The notes: generated by a model not told the origin, from the sequence alone. A DNA stretch of 64,000 nt from Dastarcus helophoroides (GCA_028583605.1 CM053331.1:31722411-31786410); one strand, 5' to 3'; shown: positions 21,601 to 36,600, numbered from the stretch's first letter. A program made the numbers and translations.

Positions 21601-24600
21601 TTTGCTAAATTTAACTTTTGAAAATTTGGGATGCATTATTTTCAAATTTTTTGCAAACTTTGTTTTTTCAAAATTCCAATATTTTTCATAATTTCAACTT
21701 TCTTGAGATATTATCGAAACATATACTCCCAAATTTTGCAGAGTCTTTAAAATATTCACTATAAATTTTAATATTTGAAAATTTTTTGAAAACTTTGATT
21801 CTTAAATCTCGATTTTTTTATAAAATTTTGACTTTTTATAAAAATTTTAAAATTTGCAAAATTTAGATTTTCCAGAATTTTGTTTTAGAAAATATTTACT
21901 ATTCGCCAAATTATTTTTTTAAAAACATCTTTTGACAATTTAATTTTTAAATTCCTATTTATTTTAATGTCCATAAAAATATCGAGATATTTGTTTGAAA
22001 TATCAAACTTCTCAAAATTTTAAACTTTGTCCAAAATTTTAACTTTTTGTACAATTTCAGAACTTTTGACTTAAAATTAGTTGCCATTTAAAATTTTGAC
22101 TGTTTAATATTTTAACAAATTTTTTCAAAATTTCGACTTTTCTGATAATTCTAGCTTTGCTCCAAAAATTTTTCAAAGAATTTCGCCCCTTTTTAAAATC
22201 CGTTTGGCAGTTTTTGTAAAAATCCATAATCTTTTTGAAACCTCTGCCTTTTTTTAAAGGTCTTGAATTTTTGAAAGTGATCCTATTTCAAATTTTTGAC
22301 ATTTTATATATTCTTAATTTTCGTAAAAGTTCTTTTGTTATTATAATGGGAATCTGATCAAACTTTTGACATTTTCCAGAGTTTCAACTTTTTGAAAAGG
22401 CAGTTTTTTAACATTCCTTGTCGTTTTCAAAATTTTAATATTTCTAAATATATGTAATAATTGATTTTAAAAAATGTTTACTCCTTTTCAACAATTTCTG
22501 CAGTTTTCAAAATTTTGACCTTCATTAATTCAACTGTATTGAAAATTTTGCGTTTCAACATTTCTTTCTATTGTTTGGTGGAACAGACTGGTCCTTGGTT
22601 ATCTTTAAAAATTAAAATACAGAACTTGTCTCCTGAAACCAAGAAAGATTATAAAACACAAAAAACGTGGCTCTAACACGTTTCGACAGACAAGCTGTCA
22701 TCTTCAGAAAGATACATATCTTTTTTATCCTTTCTTGGTTTCAGGGGACAAGTTTTGTATTTCAATTACTATTTTACTAAAAATCCCTAATTTTTTGAAA
22801 ATTTTGTTTTTTTTGAAGTCCCAAATTTATTGAAAATGAGTTTTAAAAGCCTAACAATTTATTATACTCAAACTTTGTATTAAAATTCAATTTTTTTATT
22901 TGGAAATCTAAAATAAAAATTCACATCTTTCAAAATGTCTATATTTTCCGAAATTTTAACTTTTCATGATTTTTTCAATTTTTCAAATTTTTGGGCCTTT
23001 TAAAGGTTTCACTTTTTTGAAAATTTTAACGTTTTAAATAATAACACCGTTATTTCAATATTTTGTGTATTCCTCAAAATTTTTGTTTTTTTTTAAGTTT
23101 TGAAAATTTTATCTTATTAAAAAACCTCGTTTTCTTTTCAAAATTTCGTCATGTTTTACAATTCCGCTCCTATCGATAAATATATTTTCAAATGTTGGAA
23201 ATTTTTCAGAATTTCGACTAATTTTTAATATTTGGGAGATTAATTGTATTTTTAGGTTTTTTAAATGCCAACTTTTTTAAATTTATTACTTTTTTAAACT
23301 TTCGACTTTTTATAAAAATACTGAAATTTCGAGAATTCTGACCTCCAAAATTTTCTGGTTTTTACAATTAAAATTTTAATAATTGTAAAATTTTGAGTTT
23401 TGCAAAATTTAAAATTTTTGGAAAACGAATCTGTTGCCATTTCAAAATTGTAACTTTTCAGTATTTCACCTAATTTTCAAAATTTCGAATTTACTGGTAA
23501 TTTTAGCTTTCCTTTGATGTTTTTCAAAACTTCATTTTTTTAAATTCAAATTTATCAAAATTTCTGACTAAAACAATTTAACATTTTAAAATATTTCTAA
23601 TGTTTATTGATTGTTAACAATTGAAAAGTTGCTTTTAGTCTTTTGTTTATTTTTAAAATCAGACTTCCGAAAAATTGGAATGTTTTCAGATTTTTGTTTT
23701 ATTATTAAATTTGTCGAAATGTTCTTTTTTTCGAAATTTTGACATTTTTCACAACTTTAACAATTTTGGTTTTCTGTCAAAAAAAGTCTCTCAAATTTTG
23801 ACTAGATTCTAAGGATGTTTTAAGTTTTAAGCTTTTTTAAATGTTTTGCAAATTTTTGACTTCTGTAAAATCTTTGACTTTGAATTTTGGAAAATTTTAA
23901 CATTTCAATATTTTCTCTTTTTTTGATTCATTCATTTTTTAAAATTGAAATGCATTTGAATATTTTGACTTCTTAAAAATTTTAATTCCTTTTGAAAACA
24001 ACTTTTCAAATGTTTATTTTTTTTATAATTTTGAATTTTCTATAAACATTTTAACATATTTCAAATTTTGTGTTTCTCTGAAAATTTCGATCATTCGGAA
24101 ATGTGAAATTTTTTCAAAATTTTATGTTTATATAAATTTTTAAAATTTTCAACTTCAGATTTGTTGTCATTAGAATTTTAACTTTTTATTGTTTCAACTA
24201 TCTTTGGGCTTTTCTGGCAATTTCTGCTTCACTTAAAAAAACTTGCTCTTTTTAAATTCACCTCGACATTTGTTCAAAATTTTGACTTTTTTAAAAATTT
24301 GAACTAATTTTTGAAAATTCAGTTTTTTAACAATTTATTTTTGATATCTTTTTTTTTGTAAGTCTCGTATTTACGTGTTTTTTTTAATTTTGACATTGTT
24401 TGAATTTAAAATTATTGTGAAATTTCTAATTTTTCCCCGGTACTCTCGATCAGAATTTCAGCTATTTTTAGAATTTCGAAAATTGTGAAAATTCAGGTTT
24501 TGAAAATCTTTCACTAATTCCAAAATTTGAACATCTCAACATTTTACCTAGGGAGACATACTAGTATCTCTCTGAAGATGATAGCTTGGCTGTCGAAACG

Positions 24601-27600
24601 CGTTATAGCAAGGTTTGTTGTGTTTTTTTAATCTTTCTTGGTTTCAGGGGACAATTTTTGTATTTCAATTTTCAAAAATTACCAAGGACCATTTCGTATC
24701 ACCAAAAAAAAACATTTTATTTATATTTTTTTAAAATTTTGATTTTTGAATTTAGAATATGTTCAAAATTTTTTCTTAATTTCAGATTTCTTAAAGGCTT
24801 GTGTTTTTTTTAATCTTGACATTTGCCATGATTTCAACTTTTTTGCGCTTCAGTGGCAAAATACTTTTTCAAATTTTGGAAATTTTAAAAATTTCGACTA
24901 GTTTTTGATGTTTGGGAATTGAAAGTTTTACTTTTTACTTCGACTTTTAATGAAAATTTTGCATGTTAGAAAGTATTGATTTTTGGCAATTTGCTGCTAT
25001 TTTAAAAATGTTACTCTGCCAAAATTTTTTGAAAATTTCAACTTTTTACAAAAGGTAAAATTTTTTGAAAACGACTTTTCAAAGAGTTGATGTTATTAAA
25101 ATTTTTAAATTTCTTCTTTTAAATGTTTATGAATATTTCAATATATTTCAAAATTTCTTAATTCTTTGAATATTCCGACATTTGTAAATGTTCAACTTTT
25201 TTAAAATTTTTCATTTTTATAAAATGTTTACCTTCAAAGGACGATTTTTAATGACCGTCGATATTGATGATAACATTTACATTTTGTGATCATCAGTTAT
25301 CCCCAAGTTCAATCAGTTTTATTTTTTAAAAGATACAGTAGGATTGAAAAATGTGATGCCATATTCAAACTTAAAACTTCGTTTTTTTTTTCAAGTATGT
25401 TTAATTGAAGTGATTGAATTTTTTCAGTCTTGCTAAAACACTTACCTTTATTTTCATTCTGTAGGCAGTTGCTTTGCATGCAATATGTTGCAGAATGAAT
25501 TGCTTCAGAGTGTAATAACACAAAGTTGTAACTTATGGAGTGCCAAGAATTATTTCTGAGAGTCATTTCTCATTTCCCCGTGACTTGGGCACAACTGTAA
25601 GCGAACCTAGATCAAGTTTAAGGCAGTTTCTTCGGCAATCGATATGCACAACCAACAAAAACGTCGTCCGTTTACATTTTTGGCACAAAACAACGACTCC
25701 TTTTAGTTACCCAGTTATATAAGAAACGCATATAACAGCCAATCTGTTTTTGAAAGTTGAGTCACGTTGAACGTATTATCATTTTTATCGAAGAGGTCCA
25801 TAAATTTTCCACAAAAGAATGAAAGGAATGACCCGAATGACAGAAGCAGCTTTTATTATAACTTGCTTATAACCTCTTAACAACTATCATCTTCAGCTTT
25901 TATATATGTCATTATGTCTCCGACACACTTTGTTTCAGCTTTGGGACAATTTGTTTTGGATGAACCTCACGATTACACCTCACGAGGCAATCGTGCTGAT
26001 TTTAACTTAATTTTCAAATGGGATTCTATAACTCAACTTCGTGGTCAACATTTATGCGAATGTGGCACATAATATGTACAGTTAATCAGCTGTAAGATTG
26101 CCATCACGTCACTAGTTAGTCATATTCGTATAAAATAAGATTAATAATTGGGAATGAATTTGTCACACCAAGAGCAACAAAATATAGAACCAAATATTCT
26201 CGATTGACTCGAAATAATGTTTTAAAATTGAGTGGGGTAGATCTATACCTATTATTATAAAGAAAGAACTTGTGATCGACTGAAAAATGTAATCATCAAC
26301 GCCTAGCCGTAACTACTAAAATCAGAATTATGAAATTTGGACAGAAGATTCCCTTTGTGGTGAAGATGAGAAAAAAATGGCAATTTTGAAAATTCATCTT
26401 TTAAGGGGGTACAAAGGGGCTGAAATGGAGTTTCGAAATTAGCATGGAACGGAGTTAATAATGGATTTTAAAACCTAAAATTCTGTATAAATATTCTACA
26501 AAAAAAAATTAATAAAACGTGTATGGTCAATTTCAACAATTCATTTCCTAAAGGTGTGGGGAAAATCGAATTTTGAGTTTGCTGTGAAACGAATTGAATA
26601 ATGCAATTAATCGACTAAAAATGTATGTAAATAATCAATGAAAGACATAATGAAACCGATATTTCGTCGATTTTTTTCGTTGTAAGCGGGTAAAAAGGGG
26701 TATCAAAAGTTTGCAAGGAAAAAAATATTTAAATAAAATCATTTTATAAACCAAAATTTTGTATAAAAAATATATTCAGCATATTTTTGGTTGACTTTAA
26801 CAATTCAGTTCTTAAGGAGGAAAAATGGGGTGAAATAAAGATTTAAGATTTGCGTAGACTAGAGTGTCAAATTTTTTATAAAAATTACAAAAAATTGGGA
26901 ATAGTTTGATAAACTAAAATTATAAAAATAAATTTAAAATATAAGGGTTAAAACGAAATTTTCTAAAATTTGGAACTGAAAAGTTATTCACAAAAGACCA
27001 AATATCGAATTTGAAATCGAAATTTTTGAGCAAAAGAAACATTGCAAATTTGAAATTGAGATTTTAAAAAGAGTAATAATCATAACTATTAAACTTTATT
27101 AACGATAAGAATGCAACAAAATTTAAAAATTCCTCAAGGTTTTGATAAATATTTGCTAACACCGGACCAGGTTTCACATTACTACATCATCGGCAGTCGT
27201 ACCAGCAATTTGTTTAGAATTTTCAAATTTTATTGCTTTTTTATTATTAATAAAGTTTAATAGTTATAAATATTAAAGAATCCCACGGAGTAAGGGTTGA
27301 AAATGTCAATTATTTGAAGAGCAATAATTTCAAAAATCAAATTTAATTGCGAAATTTCAAGTTTTTCTCAGAATTTTGAAAAATAATTTGCTTTTAAAGA
27401 TTGAACTTAAAAAAATACTTTTTTAAATTCGACTTTTTTAAATCTAAAGTTAACATTTTGGGATCGCCGAAAGGAAACACAAATTTAAAAAATGTGTTTT
27501 TCGAGTTGGTTTCGAAATTTTTATTTTTGCTCTAAATTACGAGTTTAATATTTACGTTTATTTTTATATTTAGGTTTTATGGTATCCTTTACAGTTATAA

Positions 27601-30600
27601 GTATTTAAAAAAAAATTAATTTTAATGTGATACTGTTTTCTAGTTTTTTTTATCTTTTTTGATTCTATTAATTCGAGTTAAAGTTGGATTTTTTTAATAA
27701 ATTTTATTTCTTTCTCACTGGACTCACACTGGATTTTTTCTCCAAAGTTTTAGTAACCAGTTTACACTTGAAATTTATATAGTTTTCCTAAACTATTTTT
27801 GCCCGAAAATTTAGACTTTTTTATTAAAATTTTGACTTCGATTCCAAAAATTTGCCATTCAAATTAAAAGTGACTTTTGAAAATTTTTAAACATTACGTT
27901 GAAAAACTCAAATACTTTTTATAAATGATGAGTTTTTCTGGCATTTCCCCAGAGTTCCGAATTTTGTTTTCAAAATTTTAAACTCATATTTGTTTAAATT
28001 TTTCGAAATTTCCATTTATTTTCCTAAAAATTTTTTGTAACAGCTCAATTTTTTTTTTATATTTGTCAATAAAATCAAAATATAATAGGATTTTAGAAAG
28101 TTGCGTTTTTTATAAAAATTTTAGGTTTATAAACAAATGATTTTAACTATTGGAACAATATTTCTGGTGTAAATATTAACTTATGACGTGAAGGTCTAAT
28201 GAAATTCTGGATATTTTTTCTATTGAAAAATTTCTGAATTTTTCGTGAAATCTGGACTGTTTTCATCATAACTCCCAATTTAAATTTGAAAATTAGAAAA
28301 TTTTTATAATAGATTTTCGTAATTAGGTAAAAAATAAATAAATATCAAGAAAAAAATTAAGTTTTTTAATAAAAAATGTTAGAACATTTGTTTTCGATGT
28401 CTCGCTTTTCGTTTACATTTTCCACAATTCCGGAAAATGACGAAATTTCAGAAGAGTCGAAATTTCTAACGAACTTGCTCATGATTTTTACGTTTTTATT
28501 CTACTTTTAGCATAATCTAGAAATTTTGGGAAAGTAATTGAAAGTTTTTAAGACATATTCTTAGAAATTTTGAAAATTTTTCTTCTCCAAATTACTAAGA
28601 TAAGATGTTTTTAAAAACAGAAAAGTCGAACATTGAGACGAAAGTCCTAGGTTTTTCTAAAAGGCTAAGTTTTAAGAAAAAATTAGAAGCCTAGAAAAAA
28701 AAGGACGAATTTCGAGAAAAAGTCGACATTTTCCCTAAGACCTCGAAACTTGAAATTTTCAATAAAGTAAAATTTTTAAAAGATTTGTAAAATTTTGAAA
28801 AAAATACGAATTTTGATTTAAAAAAATTAGAAACTTTGGGGACAAATTTTCAGAGTAAAATTGAATTTTTTAAAAAAAAAAGACAATTTTAGAAAAAAAG
28901 ATCAAAATTATGAAAAAAATAAGAAAGCTTGTAAAAGAATCGAATTTTGTGAAGAGAAGATAGTCAAAATTTGGAGAGAAATTCCAAAATTTTCTGTAGA
29001 AAGTTAAATATAGATAAAAAACGTCAAATTTCGAAAATCAATTGAAATTTCGAAATCAAGAAGAATTAGAAAAAATCTTTTAATGATTTTTGTAAACAAA
29101 TAAAAAGACAATTTTTGAAAATAACTTAGAACTTTTCAAAAAATTTTAAAAAATGCATTTTTGAGTGTCATCCTCAACACAAAATTTTAACCCTTTTGAA
29201 TAAAATGAAACTTAAAAAATGGTTAGATTTTTACTAGAAAGAAAAATGTTAAGAAATATTAAGTGTACAAAAGGTGTGCTGTTGTCTTTTGTTGAAATTT
29301 TCACGTATGTCCCTTACTTGAGTCGTACTCACCAAATTGACATTTACTTTTGACATAAAAATTCTGCAGTAGGATCAGGAATAGAAGATATCCATTCACG
29401 ACCAATTTTTTGGGCTTTTAGACAGTAGGATTCAACAACAAAAGATTTTTCTTTCATTGTAAAATCAAATCAATAAAATATTTTTTAAGGTTATGTTTTT
29501 TTACCTGTTTGTCGATCAAGTAAGGAACATATGTACAAATGACAAAAAATGACAGCAACACACTAACTTATAAAACTTTTTGTACACACGATGTAAAGAA
29601 ACCTGAAAAAATAGAACATAAAAAAGTTAGAAATTCTCAGAAAAAATCTGAAAGTTTGAAACAAGGGCGAAATTTTCAAAAAAAAAATAAATTTTTATAA
29701 AAAAATACGTCGAGTGTTGAGAACTTTATACAGGATATACTTCTTCCGAGATTGGAACGTATCAAAGAACTAGTAAAAGTGTTCGACGTTTTGCCAACCA
29801 TCGTAGAGGGCTTCTTCAGGAACAAAGAAACAATAAATGAAAATTAAAATACAAGGAAATATACAAAAATAAAAAATGAAAAAACCAATTTCAAATATCA
29901 GAGCAGGGTAACTCAGTATGTCCATCATACCAGAAACGAAACTCTTCTGAATTGAAAATTTGGTACAAAGGATAATAAAGTTTAGACAGAAGAGCACGGT
30001 AACTCAGTATGTCCGTCATACCAGAGGCGGCAAAACTCTTCTCCATTGAAAATTTGGTACAATGGATAAGAAAGTTTAGACAGAAGAGCACGATAATTCA
30101 GTACGTCCACCATACCAGAGGCGAAACTCTTCTGAATTGAACACTTGATACAAAGGATAAGAAAGTTTAGGCAGAAGAGCACGGTAACTCAGTATGTCCA
30201 CCATACCAGAGGCGAAACTCTTCTGAATTGAAAATTTCGCAAAAAGAATAAAAAAATTTAGACAGAAGAGCACGGTAACTCAGTATGTCCACCGTACCAG
30301 AGTCGAAACTTTTTTGAGAGTTTCGCCTCATTTATTGTTTCTTTGTTTCTGAAGAAGCCCCCTACGATGGTGGGCGAAACGTTGAACACTTTTATAAGTT
30401 CTTTGACACGGTCCAATCCCCGAAGAAGTATATCTTCTTCTATCTCTGGCCGTGGAAGCCTTCATTATCACGTTGACAACTTAAATTTCAAAAGTAAGAA
30501 AAGTTCAAAAAACTAAAAATTTTAACACGGTGGAATTTTGAAAAAAAGTTTACAACTTTAGAAGTACCAAAAATTAAAAATAAATAGGTAAGTTTGAGGA

Positions 30601-33600
30601 GATTGCGGAATTTAAAAAAAAATTGCAATGTCCCAGATGAGATGAAATTTTAAGAAAGGCCTTAATTTTTCAAAGTAATATGAAACTCAAATAAAAATGA
30701 AATTTCGATAGAAATTTCAACATTTTAAGAAAAATGAAAAAATTCCTCAATAATAAAATCGAATTTTGAGAACAAGTCAAAGTTTCCAGATAAGCGAAAT
30801 TTCAGGAAAGAATCTAATTTCCTGTTTTGAAAAAAGACTTGGATCTCAAAAATTAATTGAACCGGATGAATTTAAAAAAAAATGAAAATTTCTAAAAAGT
30901 CTTAATTTGAGAAAAATTTACAAGTTCAAAAAAACTCAATTTAAAAATAAACTACAACTTTTTAGAAAATTGTCAAACTTTACAGTTAAACTTTTCCAAT
31001 GCCTATATTTTAACCTAATGGTTAATGGTTAATGGTTAAATTTTGGAAAAAAGAACTTAGAGAAAATATTAGACCTCAAGATAACAGATTAAAAGCAAAA
31101 TAATGTGGAATTTAAAAAAATGTAAATTTAAAAAAGTTCAAATTTTGAGAAGAATGGGAAAATAATTAAAAAAATACAGCGATTTAAAAAAACCGCAAAT
31201 GTAGAGAAAAATTTCTAATGATAAAGTGAAATTTTAAGACAGAAATAAGTATTAAGAATAAATTGAAACTTTGGAAAAATAAAGAAATATTTTCAAGAGG
31301 AACGTTAAAGCTTGCAGAAACATAAAACCTTGAATTTTGGGAAACAAAACGTGGATTTAAATATTTCGAAACACTACTAAGAAAACTATGTCTTTGGGAA
31401 AACTGGCAAAATTAAAAGAAGGATCGAAATGTTGGGAAAAGAAGACAAGGTCGAAATAAGTCCCTTAAAAAGCGGATTAAGTCAAAGTTTTGAGAAAAGG
31501 AAAGGTGAATGTTGAAAAAAAGCTGGAAATCGCCTTAAAATATGATTCTCAAGATTTTCAAATTATTGTTTTTCTCGAAATTTTTAAACTTTCATTAAAA
31601 CATGGGTTACATCTTTAGCAAAATACCAATTTTAACATACAACTTCCAGAAAGTTGAATTAAAAATAATATAAATTTTCAGAAAAATGAAGAAATTAAAG
31701 AAAGAAAAAAATTAAAAATATCAAACGATTTTTGAAAACAAGCCGGAGTTTAGAAATATGTCGACATTTCCTTAAGGCAGCAAAATGTTAAGCAAAAAGT
31801 CGAATTTTGGAAATAAAGTCGAAGTTAAGAAAAACGACGAATTTTGAACGCAATAAAAAAGTCGAAAATATGGTTGAATTTATGTTTTCTGATAATCACT
31901 TTGTTATCATAAAAAAATGATTTGTCTTAAAGTAAAAATATTTAGTATTAGTTTTCATAACTGTACGTTGGCTTTAGAGATCAGGGAAAGCTTAAAATGG
32001 CTACATTTACCTATTAGATCACAAAAAATGTAACTATACAAAAAAAATACTAATAAAACTACACAGACGATTTATTTATTGCATTTTATACAAGTCACAT
32101 ATTGCACCTTAGATATTGTCCCCACACAAGACAGGTAGCTTTTTTTGAACATTAACATCTCCATATGGTTAGAGTCTTCTTCGGGTGAAAAAATTGCTTG
32201 GGTCTTGTCTGCGTTGACTCGAATTCTCCATTGATCGAAGTAATCCAGCAGATATCTGTTGCCTCCTGAAATTGTCTGGTGACCAACTCTGGACTGAAAG
32301 AGAACGTCACCAAAGCTGTGTCGTCTGCATAAGTTGCCAATAAGGTGTGGTCGATTATTGGATTGGTTCTCGGGATGTCCGCTGTGAACAGAGAATACAA
32401 CAGAGGTGACAAGGTAGTGCCTTGAGGCACCCCATACTGTAGTCTAAACTGGTATGATAGTTCCTGTCCCACCTTTGCTCTGAATGAGCACTGGTTCAGG
32501 AACGAGCTTACCATTTTAACCATCGTTAGACGTATTCCAAACTGGTGCATCTTGTAGACTAGTCCTTGGTGCCAAATTGTGTCACATGTCTTGAAACTAT
32601 TGAAGAAAATAGCTCCAACTACCTGGTTCCAGTTCATGCATTGAATGACTTTCAACCACTCTCAGCAGCTGGTCTGAGGTAGAGTGCATAGGTTGGAACT
32701 TAAATTGTTCCTTAGGAATGCTGTTGCGATCACTGATGATATTCTGCAGACGCTTCCTCAAAATTTTTTCCGCCACCTTACCCAAGTTGGATAAGAGGCT
32801 GATTGGCCTGTAATTTTGGGAAAATTTCCTATCTTTACCTGGTTTACGAATGAAGATAACGTTTGCAGTCTTCCATCTTGTGAAAAAAAAAAAAAACCGG
32901 TACTTAAACATGGTATTGACAATTGCTCCAAAATATTTGACAGCTTGGTCCGGAAAAGACTTCAGAGCTTGGTTTGGAATCCCGTCTGGACCTGGAACCT
33001 TCTTGACGTTTAGCTTCTGCAGAAAGCTTTGGATTTCCTCCTCGTTAGTCGGTTGGATCACGTCGTCTTCTTCTGGCACTTCCTCCTGAAGAACTTGAAC
33101 CGCTTCTTTCACTTCCTCTACGAAGTCTAAGTCCACTTCTTCAAGTGTGGCCTGACAGTGTCGTTCTAAGGTCTCAGCGAATGCGGCCTTATCCTGATCT
33201 GAGTAAGCCATTCTTTGAGGTCCGTATATCGGTGGGATGGGTTTTCTATTTCCTCTTAGAGCTTTGGCTGTACGCCGGGATCTGATGCAGTTTCGATGTT
33301 GCGACTTCTTAGGTGTTCCTAAAACTTAGAAATTTTGTGCTCTCTGAGCACATACCTGAGCTCATGGATGAGCCTGTTGACTTCCACCTTATCTGCTTGC
33401 AGATTGGTTCGTCTTTCTCTCTTCTTGGCACGATTTTTTCTTCTAATCAGCTTTACCAAGTGATTTAACAGTGATTCCCTTCCTTCTATACGTCGGGAAG
33501 TTTAATCGCTGCTAGAATTAAATCTGTTAGGTGATTACCAGTCTTTTCACCGCTGCGTTGATGTAATCGTTTGTGTTGATCTCTCCAGGTTCTTCCAAGT

Positions 33601-36600
33601 TTGCTGATAAATACTCCCTGAACTGTTTCCAGTTTGTTTTCTTGCAGGTCTCTGGAGGCTTGAATCCACGATCATCTGCGATGGTCATCATCACTGGGTT
33701 GTGGTCCGAGCTGAGCTCACTAACTGATATTAACTCAACAGTGTATCGAACATCCTTCATCAGTGCAACGTCCAGAACATCTGGTATTTCTGTGGCGAGA
33801 TGATGATGGGTTCGTTCTTCTGGAGCCATTACATCGATTCCGTTCTGTTTTGTGAACCTTTGAAGTGTCCTCCCGTTTTTGTTGTTGGCTCTGCTGCCCC
33901 ACTCGACATTTTTGGCATTAAGGTCCCCGACTACAATAACATTGTTATTGTTTATTTCAAAGATGAGTGCCAAATCTGTCTCTGTGAAGGCGTTGGTTCT
34001 GCGCCATTTGAATTGTTACTCCAATTCCTCCCAGTTTTTGCAACTCCGGAGTGCCTGTTGCAAAATGAGTTAGCTTTCTACTTACATAGATAGCCGCACC
34101 TCCTCTTTGGCCAGTTGGTCTGTCTCTGCGGTGAAGAACATATCCTCGGGTTTTGGGATCCTTAGATCTAAACGTCATCTTGGTTCCGTTCGGCATCAGT
34201 ACGTCCAGGTCGTTTTCCTTTGCAAAAACTTCGAGTTCGTTCCTGTTGCCTTGGAATCCATTGCAGCTTCAGAAAACTGCCTTGATGTGCTGGCAAAGAG
34301 CAGTGTTTCCTTCGTTAACTCTCCTTTCTTGGCATCTCTCCATTAGCGTTTTAGGCCGAGGATCTTTGAAAGCATCATCATTATGAAGACTATGGCTTCT
34401 TGGCTGTTTCCAGTTTTGGAGACTGCTCTAACCAAATCCAGTATAACTTGGTTAGTTTCCTCCAAAGAATTACTTTGCGTTTTGGCCTTTTTGGTGTTTT
34501 CTGCAACAACTGAAGCGTAGGATTTTGTGTTTCGACTTACCCTAGCAGCGGAAGCTTCTGCTTTCGGCGAAACCTTTGCAGTTGCAGCTGTCGTGTTGGG
34601 TGTAATTGACTTTGTCCTAGAACTCGACGTTTTACCCTTGGGTGGCTCCTAAGCTTTCTTAGGTGCCTTCTGTTGCTATCTCGGTGGTGGGAAAGCAGGG
34701 CAACCTCTGTAACTGGCTACATGGTCTCTCTTGCAATTGGCACATTTGCGTGGCTTCTCCTTGGGATGCTTGCAGTCTTTGCTAAGGTGCTCCCCAGTAG
34801 ACTTAACGCAAACTGCTTAAGCATGGCAATTTCTCTGTCCGTGGTTAAACCTTTGGCATCTGTGGTACTGCCTTACCTGTTTGCTTGGCCTTGGGACTTC
34901 CACTTGAGTGTCCAGTCACATCACTTTCTCCAGTTTGAAGATCTCCTCTTCACCGTGCTGAAGCTCCACCAACGTCATATTGTGAAGCTTCTTAGTGAAT
35001 GAATTCCTTATTCTTTTGACATTGATGGGTCTGAACCCGTCTTTTTGTAGGGCGGCCTTGAAGTCTTTCTCGGAGATATCCTTCGGAATTCCTCTTTCCA
35101 CCGCCTTGATGCCTTTCTCTGGGAGAGCAAAGGAGTGGTATTGCACGTTTTCTTTATCTAGTTACCTTGTCAGGTCCCTAAAATCAATAACTGTGGCCAG
35201 TTGGACTCGCACTACAAGTAGCTATGCTCTGTTCACCCAACAGATACTAAGACCACTTTCATAAACAAAGCGCCATATTTGAATAAATAAATTTTATTGG
35301 TTGCATTTAAAAATCCCAAATCACACACCGAAATCACTTTGATCGGTCGTGTCATTAGTTACGTTGACTTTTAAAGTGACAATTATAGCCAAATAAGATT
35401 TTTTTTGTACTACTTCATTTTAAAACAAGTAGCCTGAAAGATCCATCAGGCAATGGAAGCCATCTTATAACTTTACACAAAGGATCAAAGGAGTATTTTG
35501 TTGAAGATGGTATCTTGTGCTTTGTCTCAAAGAAAACTGAAGATTACCAGAAAGAGATTCGTTATGAAGCAAACGTAATTAAGGCTGAATATCTGGGTCT
35601 TGTTCATCAGGTTAATATTGTTCCAAGCTATGTAATTAATCAGATTGCAAAAGAACATAACATTATTGTTTTGCGATTGCTTCCCTATCTTTGCGAATTT
35701 AATTCCGTTGAACTCTAATGGGCGCAAATAAAAGGCTAATTGTAAATGATAAGAAATAAAACAACCTAACTGCATTGAGTAAAGAATAATTTAACGATTT
35801 ATTAACTTTTTGTACAATACTTTTCGACATTTTATTTTCTATGTTATATTTAATAGCACAGCACTTTACTATTATTATCGATATCATGTGACCCTGTCTT
35901 TTTTTGAGGGGGAGTGGCCTAACTATAACTGTTGGGTGAACAGAGGATACTATTGACTAAAACGCAATAAAAATATATAATATATTAATAATTGTAAGAT
36001 GAAATAATATTAGTGATAAATCCAGGTATATCCCCCTGCCTAAAAAAAATTTATTAAAGACTAGAACAAACTTTCTGGCTCTTCAACGACACACAAAAGA
36101 ATTTAGATTATTTTTCCTTTCTTCGTTGCAAAATATTTCAAGTTCAATACCGTTTGCTGGGTTTCCATTCCAAACAACTAAATTAATCAAAATGCAAAAT
36201 GAATAATCAATTGTTAATTGACTTCAGCTGTAACAGTATTTAAGAAATTTCTTTTTGATTTTTTTTTTGATAAACATTAGTATCTATTCCAAAGAAAAAT
36301 GAAAAAGTAAGATCTCAAATGCAAAACGTAAGTGGCACAATTATCCTGACTTTGTCAAATTCCAATTTTACAATGCTAATCAAATTAGTGTAAAAGTTAA
36401 TAACAGACAAATATCCACTAATGTTTACGTTATTCAAATAGAAATATAACCTGTATACATTTAGATTGTTAGGGACATTTAGATAAGTTTAGATTTTTAA
36501 AGACATCTATAATCAATGCAGTCCATCTTTTTCTCTAGTCGACTTATTGAATTGGATAATACGGGTGTTTCTGATTTCACTGAACGTTCGTGACGTAATG

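Larger units (their letters stand above)
19790..25240 (-). repeat. long T-strand degenerate satellite block in intron 4
   Basis: About 5.4 kb of AATTTTGACTTTTTTCAAA-like text, interrupted by hammerhead-like repeats at about 20366, 22577 and 24563. No coding similarity; ORFs are low complexity. Confidence 0.7.
29730..30475. mobile_element. inverted Penelope-like tail with ~93-bp tandem repeats
   Basis: The minus-strand tail at 29730-29830 (hammerhead-like motif, then TTGATACGTTCC) is followed by about four to five units of a 91-94-bp repeat on the minus strand (29890-30315; each with AGAAGAG..TTCGCC..TGGTA, GGTGGACATACTGAGTTACC and GTGCTCTTCTGTCTAAAC), then a plus-strand tail at 30316-30475 with its own motif and TTGACACGGTCCAATCCC. 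The unit also occurs in the Penelope-like tail at 10.95 kb. No endonuclease text here. Confidence 0.75.
31990..35222 (-). mobile_element. jockey-type non-LTR retroelement, near full length but decayed
   Basis: Minus strand order: gag-like ORF1 with zinc knuckles, AP-type endonuclease, reverse transcriptase, then an apparent 3' tail (GTGCAATATGTGACTTGTAT, AATAAATAAATCG near 32060). The C-terminal part of ORF2 after the thumb is missing. The 5' end abuts the Tc1-like element starting near 35225. It lies in intron 4, antisense to the SLC17-like gene. Confidence 0.85.

Noticed and set aside
29770..30273. Four similar ORFs beginning MLFCLNF
   Set aside because: They are successive units of the ~93-bp tandem repeat and the Penelope-like tail read as protein.
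33573..35264. Plus-strand ORFs overlapping the 32-35 kb element
   Set aside because: Antisense shadows of the jockey-type retroelement, whose minus-strand frames show clear endonuclease, reverse transcriptase and zinc-knuckle motifs.
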